A stretch of 64,000 nucleotides of DNA. Source: Methyloversatilis sp. RAC08. GTDB lineage: Bacteria > Pseudomonadota > Gammaproteobacteria > Burkholderiales > Rhodocyclaceae. The DNA is taken from positions 806,001-870,000 of the forward strand of contig NZ_CP016448.1 in assembly GCF_001713355.1 (NCBI RefSeq), given 5' to 3'. Each line of letters starts with the position of its first letter. The stretch's first letter is position 1. This document shows positions 9,069 to 17,020 of this stretch, one piece after another. The notes beneath the pieces are model-generated. The model was not told where the DNA came from. It saw only the letters and a list, made by a program, of their open reading frames with translations, and did no database searches. The position numbers and the translations under genes were made by a program.

Positions 9069-9809
9069 TTATCGGTTGGACAGCAGCTGGGTCGCCGCCT
9101 GGTCATCGCGCTCTGCCGTGGTGAGCATGCGCGTCTGCATTTCGAACTGGCGCGACAGCGAAATCATCGCCACCACCTGATCCACCACATTCACATTGCT
9201 GCCTTCGAGAAAGCCACCGGCAACACGCACGTTCTGTGCCTGCGGAACCGCGCCCGGCGTGGTGACGCGGAAAAGGCCGTCATCACCACGCTTGATCGTG
9301 TTCTCGGGCGGATCGACCAGCTTGAGCCGGCCGATCTGATTGACCTGATTGACGCCACCGGTGCGCTGTACGGCCGACAGGGTGCCGTCGGCGCCGATGG
9401 TGACCTCGGTATCCGGCGGCACGGTGATCGGGCCGGTTTCGCCCTGCACCGGGATCCCGTTGTGGTTCTGCAGCACCCCGGTCGGGCTGATCTGCAGATG
9501 ACCGTTGCGCGTATAGGCCTCGGTGCCATCAGGCATGGCCAGGGCGAACCAGCCACTGCCCTTGATGGCCACGTCGTAGGCGCCGCCGGTCTGCTGCAGC
9601 GGACCGGGCGTGAAATCGTTCTTGACGCTGGCATCCACCACGAAGGCTCGCGACGCGAACGCTTCGGTCTGCACCGGCACGGCGCGCAGCCGGTGCTCTT
9701 CGGCGCGATAGCCGGTACTCGACGCGTTCGCGAGATTCTGCGCGACAGACGCCTGGCGCTCCAGCGTCCATTTGGCGCCGCTCATCGCGGTATAGATCAG
9801 GCGGTCCAT
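9069..9809 (-). CDS. flgF: flagellar proximal rod protein FlgF
   Basis: 246-residue proximal rod subunit. It begins MDRLIYTAMSGAKWTLERQA, typical of FlgF, followed by the NLANASSTGYRAEEHR axial motif. It ends with the NVNVVDQVVAMISLSRQFEMQ coiled coil. The length is normal. It is placed between flgE and flgG, as in most proteobacteria, with 15-20 base gaps. Confidence 0.97.
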   Translation of the reverse strand: MDRLIYTAMSGAKWTLERQASVAQNLANASSTGYRAEEHRLRAVPVQTEAFASRAFVVDASVKNDFTPGPLQQTGGAYDVAIKGSGWFALAMPDGTEAYTRNGHLQISPTGVLQNHNGIPVQGETGPITVPPDTEVTIGADGTLSAVQRTGGVNQVNQIGRLKLVDPPENTIKRGDDGLFRVTTPGAVPQAQNVRVAGGFLEGSNVNVVDQVVAMISLSRQFEMQTRMLTTAERDDQAATQLLSNR

Positions 9810-9828
9810 GGCGGTTCCTCAGTGGCGG

Positions 9829-11046
9829 TCAGCGCAGGTTGACCAGGGTCTGCATGATCTGGTCCTGCGTCTTGATCGACTGCGCATTGGCCTGGTAGGC
9901 GCGCTGCTGCGTGATCATGTTCACCAGTTCGGCCGTCAGATCCACGTTCGAGTCTTCCACTGCCGCCGGCTGCAGGCCGCCGCGGTTGCCGGTGCCCGGC
10001 GTGCCGACAGCCGGCGGACCGGAGAAGGATGTTTCAGCCCATGCATTGCTGCCCAGCTGTGTCATGCCATCCGGGTTCTGGAAGGTCGCCATGACGACCT
10101 GGCCCAGATTGCGCGACTGGCCGTTGGTGTAGCGCCCCTGCAGCACGCCTTCCGGCGATACGCTGATGCCGGACAGGCGACCGGAGGCGAAGCCGTCCTG
10201 CGCTACTGCGTTCACGCTAAAGGCGGAGCCGAACTGGGTCGAACCGGTCAGGTCTAGGTCGAAGGCCAGGGGGCTGGTTGCACCGGTGGTGACAGGAAAC
10301 GACAGTGCTATCGTCGCCGGGGCTGTCAGACCGCCGTTGGAGTTGAACGCCAAGGCGGTTGGTCCGGTGGCCGTGCCGCCGTCAAGCGCGGTGTGCAAAT
10401 TCCACGCATTCGCCGCTGTCTTGACGAAGTAGAGCGACATGATGTGGGAATTGCCGAGTGAATCGTAGGCCGTCAATGAGGTCGAGTAGGAAAAGCTGTT
10501 AGTGTTGATCGGGTCAAATGCTGGCAATGGGACGGGCGGAACCAGGCGCGAATCAAGGTTGACCGCCAGATCGGCTTCTTCCGTGGAGCGCGGCTCGCCG
10601 CCACTCAATGCGGTGTCGATGCGCAGATCGATCGGCGCCGTCACGACGATGTTGTCGTCGGCATCCGTGCCGTAACCGGTCAGCCGGTAGCCCGAGGCAT
10701 TCACGATGTAGCCGTTCTTGTCCACCGAGAACTGACCGTTGCGCGTGTAAAGCACGGAACCGTTGTCGCTCATGCGGAAAAAGCCGTCGCCGTTGATCGC
10801 AAGATCAAGCGGATTGCTCGTCACGGTGATGTTGCCCTGACTGAACTGCTGGGCAACGCCATTGACCGTGGCGCCGATACCGATCTGCGACTGGCCGCCA
10901 CCACCGAGGGTCGAGGCATACAGGTCAGAGAACTGGGCAGTGGATTGCTTGAAGCCTACGGTGGTCGAGTTCGCCACGTTGTTGCTGATGGCATCGAGTG
11001 CTTTGGACGCAATGTTCAGTCCGGAAAGTCCTTGCTGGAAGGCCAT
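9829..11046 (-). CDS. flgE: flagellar hook protein FlgE
   Basis: 405-residue hook subunit. The N-terminus MAFQQGLSGLNIASKALDAI with NNVANSTTVGFKQSTAQFSDLYA is the conserved D0/Dc region. The centre carries the FlgE domain (SFSYSTSLTAYDSLGNSHIMSLYFV area). The C-terminus has the DSNVDLTAELVNMITQQRAYQ coiled coil. The length is typical of betaproteobacterial FlgE. It is preceded by flgD, whose product caps the hook during growth. Confidence 0.97.
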   Translation of the reverse strand: MAFQQGLSGLNIASKALDAISNNVANSTTVGFKQSTAQFSDLYASTLGGGGQSQIGIGATVNGVAQQFSQGNITVTSNPLDLAINGDGFFRMSDNGSVLYTRNGQFSVDKNGYIVNASGYRLTGYGTDADDNIVVTAPIDLRIDTALSGGEPRSTEEADLAVNLDSRLVPPVPLPAFDPINTNSFSYSTSLTAYDSLGNSHIMSLYFVKTAANAWNLHTALDGGTATGPTALAFNSNGGLTAPATIALSFPVTTGATSPLAFDLDLTGSTQFGSAFSVNAVAQDGFASGRLSGISVSPEGVLQGRYTNGQSRNLGQVVMATFQNPDGMTQLGSNAWAETSFSGPPAVGTPGTGNRGGLQPAAVEDSNVDLTAELVNMITQQRAYQANAQSIKTQDQIMQTLVNLR

Positions 11047-11060
11047 GATTCAACTCCCGA

Positions 11061-11780
11061 TCAAAAGATCTGTTTGATGTTGTTGATGGACACCACGCCC
11101 TGATCCTTCAGATCAAGTTGCGTGTTGTTCCCGATGCGCTGCACGTTGTTGACCACAGCGAGATGAAGTGGCGTGGTGACAACATTGTCTTTTCCGTTGA
11201 TGGCCTTGACTGAAAACGAGTACTTGCCGTCAGCAGCGACCGGAACCCCTGCCCTGTCCGTTCCATCCCAATGAAATTGCGCAATGCCTGCCTTCAGATC
11301 GTCAAGTTCCAGTTCCTTGACCACGACGCCATTGCTGTTCTTGATGCTGACCGTCACCTTCGCTGCATCAGCGGCGAGTTCGATAGCGCCCATCGACTTT
11401 CCATCGAACAGCTTCAGATCGTTGCCTTCCACCAGTACCGCGCGACCGATCAGCGACGCCGCCTGGAATTGCTGTGATTCGAGCGCATTGGAGGTAAGCG
11501 TCTCAAGCGCTTGCTGACTGGTCACGGAACTGTCGCTCAAGGTTTCGAGTGTCTTGTTCAGCTTCGTGATGCCATCCACCGTGCTGATCTGCGCCAGCTG
11601 AGAGGTGACCTGTGCGTTGTCCATCGGATTGAGCGGATCCTGCATCTTGAGCTGCGTGGTCAGCAGCATCAGGAAGCGGTTCTGCGCCTTGTCGATTTCC
11701 GAAGTCGCCTTGGTCTGCGTCGTGTTCAGCGAGCTGTAGATATCTGCCGCCGAGGTGTTGCCTGTTGAATTGACTGCCAT
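11061..11780 (-). CDS. flgD: flagellar hook-capping protein FlgD
   Basis: 239-residue hook cap. The N-terminal FlgD block (QNRFLMLLTTQLKMQDPLNP then MDNAQVTSQLAQISTVDGI) is diagnostic. The C-terminal half contains the FlgD Ig-like/tudor-like fold with FHWDGTDRAGVPVAADGKYSF. It helps FlgE subunits polymerise and is replaced by FlgK when the hook is finished. It lies between flgC and flgE. Confidence 0.97.
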   Translation of the reverse strand: MAVNSTGNTSAADIYSSLNTTQTKATSEIDKAQNRFLMLLTTQLKMQDPLNPMDNAQVTSQLAQISTVDGITKLNKTLETLSDSSVTSQQALETLTSNALESQQFQAASLIGRAVLVEGNDLKLFDGKSMGAIELAADAAKVTVSIKNSNGVVVKELELDDLKAGIAQFHWDGTDRAGVPVAADGKYSFSVKAINGKDNVVTTPLHLAVVNNVQRIGNNTQLDLKDQGVVSINNIKQIF

Positions 11781-11790
11781 GACGATTCCC

Positions 11791-12201
11791 TTACTGTCCG
11801 ATGGAGAGGGTCTTGAGCATCAGCTGCTTCGCGGTATTCATCATTTCCGCATTGGTCTGATACGAGCGGGAGGCGGAAATCATGTTCACCATCTCTTCCA
11901 CCACATTGACGTTGGGCATCTGTACATAACCCTCCTTGTTCGCCGCCGGATTGGTCGGGTCGTAGGTGGTGCGCAACGGCGCTGCGCTTTCGACGATCTG
12001 CGTCACGCGCACGCCATTGGCCTCACCGCCTTCGCTGATCGGACGCACTTCGAACACCACCTGCTTGGCTCGATAGGGCTGGCCATTGGCCGAGGTCACC
12101 GAATCCGCATTGGCCAGGTTGCTGGACACTGTGTTCAGGCGCACTGACTGAGCCGTGAGCGCCGACCCTGCGATGCCGAATACGTTGAACATGTTTCCCA
12201 T
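11791..12201 (-). CDS. flgC: flagellar proximal rod protein FlgC
   Basis: 136-residue proximal rod subunit of usual length. It has the axial motif [33 protein letters not shown] split over residues 18-50 and the C-terminal [24 protein letters not shown] coiled coil. It is 11 bases downstream of flgB and belongs to the same transcript. Confidence 0.97.
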   Translation of the reverse strand: MGNMFNVFGIAGSALTAQSVRLNTVSSNLANADSVTSANGQPYRAKQVVFEVRPISEGGEANGVRVTQIVESAAPLRTTYDPTNPAANKEGYVQMPNVNVVEEMVNMISASRSYQTNAEMMNTAKQLMLKTLSIGQ

Positions 12202-12212
12202 GATCGGTCTCC

Positions 12213-12620
12213 TTACTGGCCTTGTATGGCGTTCTGCATCGTGCGCAGGCGACCGTTGATGAAGGTGAGCAGCGCCTCGTACTGCACGGTGTTCTCGGCA
12301 AAGGCAGCGCGCTCGACGTCCATGTCCACCGTGTTGCCGTCGAGGCTGGACTGCGTTTCGGTGCGGTACTTCATCGACGCATCCATCGATGCGTCACCCT
12401 TGGCTTCGATATGCCGCGCCGACGTGCGCGCAAGCTCGACCGGGCCGCCGAGTCGTCCGCCCATCGCGGCTTCCAGCGCGCCACGAAAGTCGACATCGCG
12501 CGCCTTGTAGTGCGGTGTATCGGCGTTGGCGATGTTGGCGGCCAGCGTTTGCTGGCGGGTTGCCCGCACGCCGAGGGCGGCTTGCGGGAGGTCGAGCAGT
12601 TTGTCGAGAGGGTTCGGCAT
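12213..12620 (-). CDS. flgB: flagellar proximal rod protein FlgB
   Basis: 135-residue proximal rod subunit, first gene of the flgBCDEFGHIJ operon. The motif [24 protein letters not shown] is the FlgB signature, and the C-terminus is the axial coiled coil [21 protein letters not shown]. The ATG at 12620 has no good Shine-Dalgarno. A sigma-54-like site lies unusually close (12635-12650), so the mRNA may have a very short leader or another promoter may be used. Confidence 0.96.
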   Translation of the reverse strand: MPNPLDKLLDLPQAALGVRATRQQTLAANIANADTPHYKARDVDFRGALEAAMGGRLGGPVELARTSARHIEAKGDASMDASMKYRTETQSSLDGNTVDMDVERAAFAENTVQYEALLTFINGRLRTMQNAIQGQ

Positions 12621-12634
12621 GATGGGTATCCCAT

Positions 12635-12650
12635 TGCAGCTATCGTGCCA
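12635..12650 (-). promoter_or_regulatory. sigma-54-like promoter of flgB operon
   Basis: On the minus strand the site reads TGGCACGATAGCTGCA, a perfect -24 TGGCAC and a near-perfect -12 (CTGCA for TTGCA) at the correct spacing. The predicted start of transcription (about 12625) is only some 5 bases before the flgB ATG at 12620. The motif is good but the geometry is odd, hence moderate confidence. Confidence 0.5.
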
Positions 12651-12929
12651 GCCACTCTATGGCCCGATTGCCGGTCTGGATCGGCAAAAAAGGACGGTTG
12701 GTGCCCCGCCTTTCAACGCTATCTGCCGCCCGGAAGCGGCAAACCTTGCCGCTTCCGGGCTGTGTGATTCACCGCAAACCCAATGCCCGAGAGGGTTTGC
12801 GGGCCGGCAAGTACGGAATGCGGCAACTACCGGCCTTCAAGCCGGAACAGCGCCGTGCTTTCCGCCCTATTTGTGCCATCACGGCGCGGGCTCCGGTGGT
12901 GCAATGAAAACCTTGCCAAGGAGCCTGCC
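12651..12929. other. flgB-flgA divergent intergenic region with stacked hairpins
   Basis: Non-coding spacer between the divergent flgB and flgA genes. It holds two perfect inverted repeats. One has 15-bp arms and a 3-base loop (12728-12760, arm GCCCGGAAGCGGCAA). The other has 10-bp arms and an 11-base loop (12772-12802, arm CCGCAAACCC). Neither is followed by a T run, so they are not typical intrinsic terminators. They could be regulator sites or transcript-stabilising hairpins. I see no clear promoter for flgA. Confidence 0.6.
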
Positions 12930-13622
12930 ATGATCCGTCGTCTGCTGATCCCCTCATGTATTGCACTGTGCAGCGCGGCGCTGGCCGCGCCGCCGGTGGC
13001 GCCGGGCAGCGAACAGCTTCGGCGTGCGGTGGACGACTTCCTGCAGCAGCAGACGGCCGGGTTGCCGGGTCAGGCCAGTTTCGAGGTGGGGCAGGTCGAC
13101 GCGCGGCTGGCACTTGAAAGCTGCGCCGCACACGAGGCATTCCTGCCGACCGGCAGCCGCGCCTGGGGTCGCGTGCAGGTCGGTGTGCGCTGTATCGCCG
13201 GCGCCAGCTGGACAATCTACGTGCCGGCGCGAGTCAAGGTCAGCGGCGACTATCTGGTCGCTGCGCGCGCGCTCGGTCGCGGCCAGATCATTGCCGATGG
13301 CGATTTCGGCTTCATGCGCGGCGAGCTGACCGAACTGCCACCCAATATGGTCAGTGATCCGCAGCAGGTGATCGGTCAGACGGTCAATGCCGCCATTGGC
13401 GCAGGCCAGCCGCTGCGCGCAGACTGGCTGCGCGCTCCGGTCGCTGTCCAGCAGGGCCAGCAGGTGAAACTGTTCGCGCGCGGCAACGGATTTGCGATCA
13501 GTCACGACGGCCGCGCACTGGCCAGCGCACAGCAGGGCCAGATGGTGCAGGTGCGCACCGGGCGCGGCCAGGTCGTCAGCGGCGTCGCCCGCCCGGGCGG
13601 TCAGGTGGAGGTTGTCTATTGA
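12930..13622 (+). CDS. flgA: flagellar P-ring assembly chaperone FlgA
   Basis: 230-residue periplasmic chaperone for P-ring (FlgI) assembly. The signal peptide is MIRRLLIPSCIALCSAALA. The C-terminal SAF domain contains ARALGRGQIIADGDFGFMRGE and VQQGQQVKLFARGNGFAIS, and the protein ends with the family pattern RTGRGQVVSGVARPGGQVEVV. I chose the ATG at 12930 because AAGGAG precedes it and it starts the signal peptide. It is divergent from flgB and followed by flgM and flgN, the standard flgAMN order. Confidence 0.96.
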   Translation: MIRRLLIPSCIALCSAALAAPPVAPGSEQLRRAVDDFLQQQTAGLPGQASFEVGQVDARLALESCAAHEAFLPTGSRAWGRVQVGVRCIAGASWTIYVPARVKVSGDYLVAARALGRGQIIADGDFGFMRGELTELPPNMVSDPQQVIGQTVNAAIGAGQPLRADWLRAPVAVQQGQQVKLFARGNGFAISHDGRALASAQQGQMVQVRTGRGQVVSGVARPGGQVEVVY

Positions 13623-13722
13623 GTCAATCCGGCTGACACCAACAGGTCGGTCGCCACCGGCCCCGCCGCTTGGTATATTCATGAGCCTGCCGCCGTGTAG
13701 GACGGCTCCCTACAAAAAGTCC

Positions 13723-13750
13723 TAAAGTTTTGTAGCGGTGCCGTCGTAAT
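13723..13750 (+). promoter_or_regulatory. candidate sigma-28 (FliA) promoter of flgMN
   Basis: TAAAGTTT at 13723-13730 is a perfect FliA -35 element. The downstream GCCGTCGTAAT (13740-13750) resembles the -10 consensus GCCGATAA but with two extra bases inside and shorter spacing. FlgM genes are commonly driven by their own target sigma factor, which supports the call. The -10 is imperfect, so this is tentative. Confidence 0.4.
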
Positions 13751-13781
13751 ACGAGTCGAACGTCTTATGAAAGGGTTCATC

Positions 13782-14096
13782 GTGAAAATCGACGGAACTG
13801 GAAAACCGCTTGCACCGACGGCAACTTCGGCTACCAAAAGCAGTTCGGCGAACAGCTCGACGGCTGCAACTTCATCTGCCGCCGCACCTGGCGCGCAGGT
13901 CGACATTTCGGGCACGTCCTCGAGACTGCGCGAACTTGAAGCGTCGGTCGCCAATGTGCCGGTGGTCGACAGCGCACGCGTCGACGAGATCAAGCAGGCC
14001 ATCGCGGACGGCCGCTTCAAGGTCAACGCTGACCGCGTGGCCGACAGCCTGATCGAGAGCGTGCGTCAGATGCTGAACACACGCCCGGCAGCCTGA
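13782..14096 (+). CDS. flgM: anti-sigma-28 factor FlgM
   Basis: About 104 residues; binds FliA and holds it inactive until the hook is complete, when FlgM is exported. The C-terminal half carries the FliA-binding helices (VDSARVDEIKQAIADGRFKVNADRVADSL), while the N-terminal half is low-complexity Ser/Ala/Thr, as expected for a disordered export signal. I choose the GTG at 13782: family members begin MKIDxxxKP, here MKIDGTGKPL, and AAAGGG lies 7-8 bases upstream. The ATG at 13767 would add five residues but has no ribosome site. The stop overlaps the flgN start by one base. Confidence 0.9.
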   Translation: MKIDGTGKPLAPTATSATKSSSANSSTAATSSAAAPGAQVDISGTSSRLRELEASVANVPVVDSARVDEIKQAIADGRFKVNADRVADSLIESVRQMLNTRPAA

Positions 14097-14590
14097 TGGC
14101 CGCAACCGAGCCGGCTGCCCAGACGGCAGCGAGGTTGGCCGCACTGATGACCGAGGAAGCGGTGACCCTGCGCACCGCACTCGGTCATTTGCACGCCGAA
14201 CGCCGCGCACTCGAAGCAGGCGAAGTGGATACGCTCGCCGTGCTGGCCGCCCGCAAATCCGAAGCGTACGGACGCCTGGCGCAACTGGGGGACGCACGGA
14301 CCGCGCTGCTGGCCCGCGCCGGCAGCAAGCCGGGGCGTGACGACATTGAAGCGCTGTTCCAGAGCGCTCCCGACTGGGCTGCGTGCAGGCAGCCCTTCAA
14401 GGAACTTATCGCGCTTGCCCGGGAAGCCCACGACCTCAATCAGGCCAACGGCGTGCTCATCCGCGCGCAGATGAAGTCCAGCCAGCAGGCGCTGGCGGTG
14501 CTGATGTCGGCTTCGGAACAGGCATCAACCTACGGGCCGGACGGCCAGTCGATGGCGCGCAGCACCAGCCGTTCGCTCGGTAGCGCCTGA
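14096..14590 (+). CDS. flgN: flagellar export chaperone FlgN
   Basis: 164-residue cytosolic chaperone for FlgK and FlgL. It is nearly all helical, with an N-terminal coiled coil (LMTEEAVTLRTALGHLHAERRALEAGEVDTLAVLAARK, read over about residues 17-55) and a second helix set with NQANGVLIRAQMKSSQQAL typical of FlgN. The C-terminus is Ser/Arg-rich and probably disordered. It is translationally coupled to flgM (TGATG). The substrates FlgK and FlgL are encoded at 1486-4724. Confidence 0.93.
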   Translation: MAATEPAAQTAARLAALMTEEAVTLRTALGHLHAERRALEAGEVDTLAVLAARKSEAYGRLAQLGDARTALLARAGSKPGRDDIEALFQSAPDWAACRQPFKELIALAREAHDLNQANGVLIRAQMKSSQQALAVLMSASEQASTYGPDGQSMARSTSRSLGSA

Positions 14591-14654
14591 TTTTTCCCGC
14601 GGTATTGATTGCGCCTGCGGCGATAGCCCGCGGGCTTTGGCGTTTGCGTTCTGG

Positions 14655-15494
14655 CTACAGCTTCGGGAAGCTCGATCCCAGACTGCCATCGGGTACGTCG
14701 GCCGGCCCGGATGGCTGCTGACCCGGCACGGTGACGCGCTCGGTCGAGTATGTTTCGATGCGGATAGACACCCGGCGGTTCTTCGCCCGGCCTTCTTCGG
14801 TCGCGTTGTCGGCCAATGGCCGCTGGTCGGCCAGACCGGCGGCGGTCAGCCGGGTCGTCAGGATGCCCTCGTCGGCAAATACCCGCGTCACGGCGCCCGC
14901 ACGAACCGCCGACAGTTCCCAGTTGGAACCCAGCCTGCCGCCGGCCGGGACATTGTCGGTGTGGCCTTCGATCACCAGCGGGAAATCGGTGTAGAGCAGA
15001 ACGCGCGCGATCGCGCCGATGATGTCCTGCGCAGCCGGCTCGAGCACGCTTTCACCCGGGCCGAAGAGGAATTTCGAGTCGAGATCCACCGTGATGCCCA
15101 GGGCGCCCTGGGTGACACTGGCCTGCCCTTCACGGGTCAGTGCGGACAACGCCTGCTGGATGTCTTTCGCCGCCTTGTCCGCCCGCTCGCGCCGCTCCTG
15201 CTCTTTCTGCGCCGCGCGATGGGCACGTAGTTCATCGATTTCGATCTGCATGCGTGCACTCTGGTCGGTGGCCGGCAGTTCGATCAGCCGCACCCCCTCG
15301 CGCGCCGCAAAGGCGCTGTTAAGAGATTGGCTCAGCGTCCGGTACTTGCCGTCATTGACCTGCGAAATTGCGTACATGACGACGAAAAATGCAAACAGCA
15401 GGGTCACCAGATCCGCATACGAAATGAGCCACCGGTCGTGGTTCTCGTCCGAATCGGGTACATAGCGACGCTTCCTCACGGTCCGCCTGCGCAC
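14655..15494 (-). CDS. motD: flagellar motor stator protein MotD (MotB family)
   Basis: 279-residue stator subunit. After a basic cytosolic N-terminus comes the single helix SYADLVTLLFAFFVVMYAIS, whose Asp in YAD is the proton-binding residue. A plug/linker follows, then an OmpA-like peptidoglycan-binding domain (VIEGHTDNVPAGGRLGSNWE, about residues 170-250). The start is a GTG at 15494, directly abutting the motC stop (TGAGTG). Its place after flhA-flhF-flhG-fliA next to motC matches the MotCD pair of Pseudomonas and betaproteobacteria rather than a motAB pair. Confidence 0.93.
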   Translation of the reverse strand: MRRRTVRKRRYVPDSDENHDRWLISYADLVTLLFAFFVVMYAISQVNDGKYRTLSQSLNSAFAAREGVRLIELPATDQSARMQIEIDELRAHRAAQKEQERRERADKAAKDIQQALSALTREGQASVTQGALGITVDLDSKFLFGPGESVLEPAAQDIIGAIARVLLYTDFPLVIEGHTDNVPAGGRLGSNWELSAVRAGAVTRVFADEGILTTRLTAAGLADQRPLADNATEEGRAKNRRVSIRIETYSTERVTVPGQQPSGPADVPDGSLGSSFPKL

Positions 15495-16253
15495 TCAACC
15501 GGGCACCGGCGCGACATAGCCGAGCAAGCGGCTTTCGATGATGCGCGGGTTGTCGCCGTTGGCGATGCCGGCCAGACCGTCGACGAACATTTCGCGCAGG
15601 CTGATCAGCTGGGTGACATGCATCTGCAGCTTGCGCCCGATCGGCAGGAAGATCAGATTCGCGCTGCCGACACCGTAGATCGTCGCCACGAAGGCAGTGG
15701 CGATGCCGGCACCAAGCCGGGACGGATCGCCCAGGTTTTCCATCACGTGAATCAGGCCCAGAACCGCGCCCAGAATGCCTATCGTCGGTGCGTAGCCCGC
15801 GGCGGCATCCCACACACGGGCAGCCTGGCGCAGCGTGGTTTCGTAGGTCGTGATCTCGACCTCCATGACCTCGCGCAGGCGTTCCGAATCGGCGCCATCA
15901 ACCAGCAACTGCACGCCCTTGCGGAAAAACGGGTCAGGTTCGTTGCCGATGTGTTTTTCCAGCACCAGAATGCCCTCGCGTCGCGACAGCGTGGCCCAGC
16001 CGACCAGTTTGCGGATCATGTCGTCGGGTAAGGCTGTCGGCGCAGAAAACGCCCAGCCGCCCATGCGCATGCCACGCATGAAAATGGGAAATCGGGTCTG
16101 CAGCATGGTCGCTCCCAATGTGCCCCCGAGCACGATGACCAGCGCGGCCGGCTGGAACAGCGATGACAGGCTGCCCCCTTCGAGCACCTGACCCGCCATG
16201 ATGGCGGCGATGCCGAGAGCAAGGCCGACGATGCTGAGACGATCGACACGCAT
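15495..16253 (-). CDS. motC: flagellar motor stator protein MotC (MotA family)
   Basis: 252-residue stator subunit with four membrane helices: residues about 5-20 (SIVGLALGIAAIMAGQ), 34-52 (PAALVIVLGGTLGATML), and two more at about 150-200 around AGYAPTIGILGAVLGLIHVM and GAGIATAFVATIYGVGSAN. The cytosolic loop carries the charged residues that touch FliG. The helix-3 proline motif PTIGILGAVLGLI is the proton-channel segment. It is paired with motD, which starts immediately after the stop. Confidence 0.95.
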   Translation of the reverse strand: MRVDRLSIVGLALGIAAIMAGQVLEGGSLSSLFQPAALVIVLGGTLGATMLQTRFPIFMRGMRMGGWAFSAPTALPDDMIRKLVGWATLSRREGILVLEKHIGNEPDPFFRKGVQLLVDGADSERLREVMEVEITTYETTLRQAARVWDAAAGYAPTIGILGAVLGLIHVMENLGDPSRLGAGIATAFVATIYGVGSANLIFLPIGRKLQMHVTQLISLREMFVDGLAGIANGDNPRIIESRLLGYVAPVPG

Positions 16254-16272
16254 TGGAATCTGGCCGGCGCGC

Positions 16273-16989
16273 TCAGGTGCGCGCCGAGATGCGGCTGCGC
16301 AGGCGCGCGATGGCCTGACTGTGCAGCTGGCACACGCGCGATTCGGACACGCCGAGAATCTCGCCGATCTCGCGCAGGTTCAGGTCTTCTTCGTAGTACA
16401 GCCCCATGACAGTCTTTTCGCGATCCGGCAGATCGCCGATGGCGCGCACCAGTACGTCGCGCATGTTCTTGTCGAGCAGCCGGGCGAGCGGATCGAGATC
16501 TTCGGTGCCGACGCTGTGACGATCCAGATAATCATCGTCGTCACCGTTGGTGAAATCTTCGAAGTAGACGAGCTGGTAGCCTCGCGCCTCCTGCAGCATC
16601 TTCTGGTACTCGCCCAGCGGCATGCCGAGCGATTCGGCCAGCTCGCCTTCGGTCGGCTGACGGCCCTTGGCCTGCTCCAGCGTGGTGATGGCGGTTTCGA
16701 TACGACGCATGTCGCGTCGCAGGCTGCGCGGCAGCCAGTCGTTTTCGCGCAGGCCGTCGAGCATGGCGCCGCGGATGCGCTGCACGGCATACGTTTCGAA
16801 CTGCGCGCCGAGGCCTTCTTCATAGCGGTTCATCGCATCAAGCAGCCCGAGCATGCCGTTCTGGATGATGTCTTCGACCTGCACGCTGGCCGGCAACTTG
16901 GCCATCAGGTGGTAGGCGATGCGCTTGACCAGCGGCGCATAGTGCTTGGCGAGCTGGTCGCGGTCCAGTGTTCCGGATGCGGTATACAT
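16273..16989 (-). CDS. fliA: flagellar sigma factor FliA (sigma-28)
   Basis: 238-residue RNA polymerase sigma factor for late flagellar genes. Region 2 contains YAPLVKRIAYHLMAKLPASVQVEDIIQNGMLGLLDA. Region 3 is around LPRSLRRDMRRIETAI. Region 4 ends with ...NLREIGEILGVSESRVCQLHSQAIARLRSRI, the -35 binding helix-turn-helix. The length is the FliA norm. Its antagonist FlgM is encoded at 13782-14096. It is co-oriented with flhA-flhF-flhG upstream and motC-motD downstream, probably one transcript. Confidence 0.97.
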   Translation of the reverse strand: MYTASGTLDRDQLAKHYAPLVKRIAYHLMAKLPASVQVEDIIQNGMLGLLDAMNRYEEGLGAQFETYAVQRIRGAMLDGLRENDWLPRSLRRDMRRIETAITTLEQAKGRQPTEGELAESLGMPLGEYQKMLQEARGYQLVYFEDFTNGDDDDYLDRHSVGTEDLDPLARLLDKNMRDVLVRAIGDLPDREKTVMGLYYEEDLNLREIGEILGVSESRVCQLHSQAIARLRSRISART

Positions 16990-17020
16990 AGGTTGTCCTC
17001 TGCTTCGGCCGGCTGCGCGA

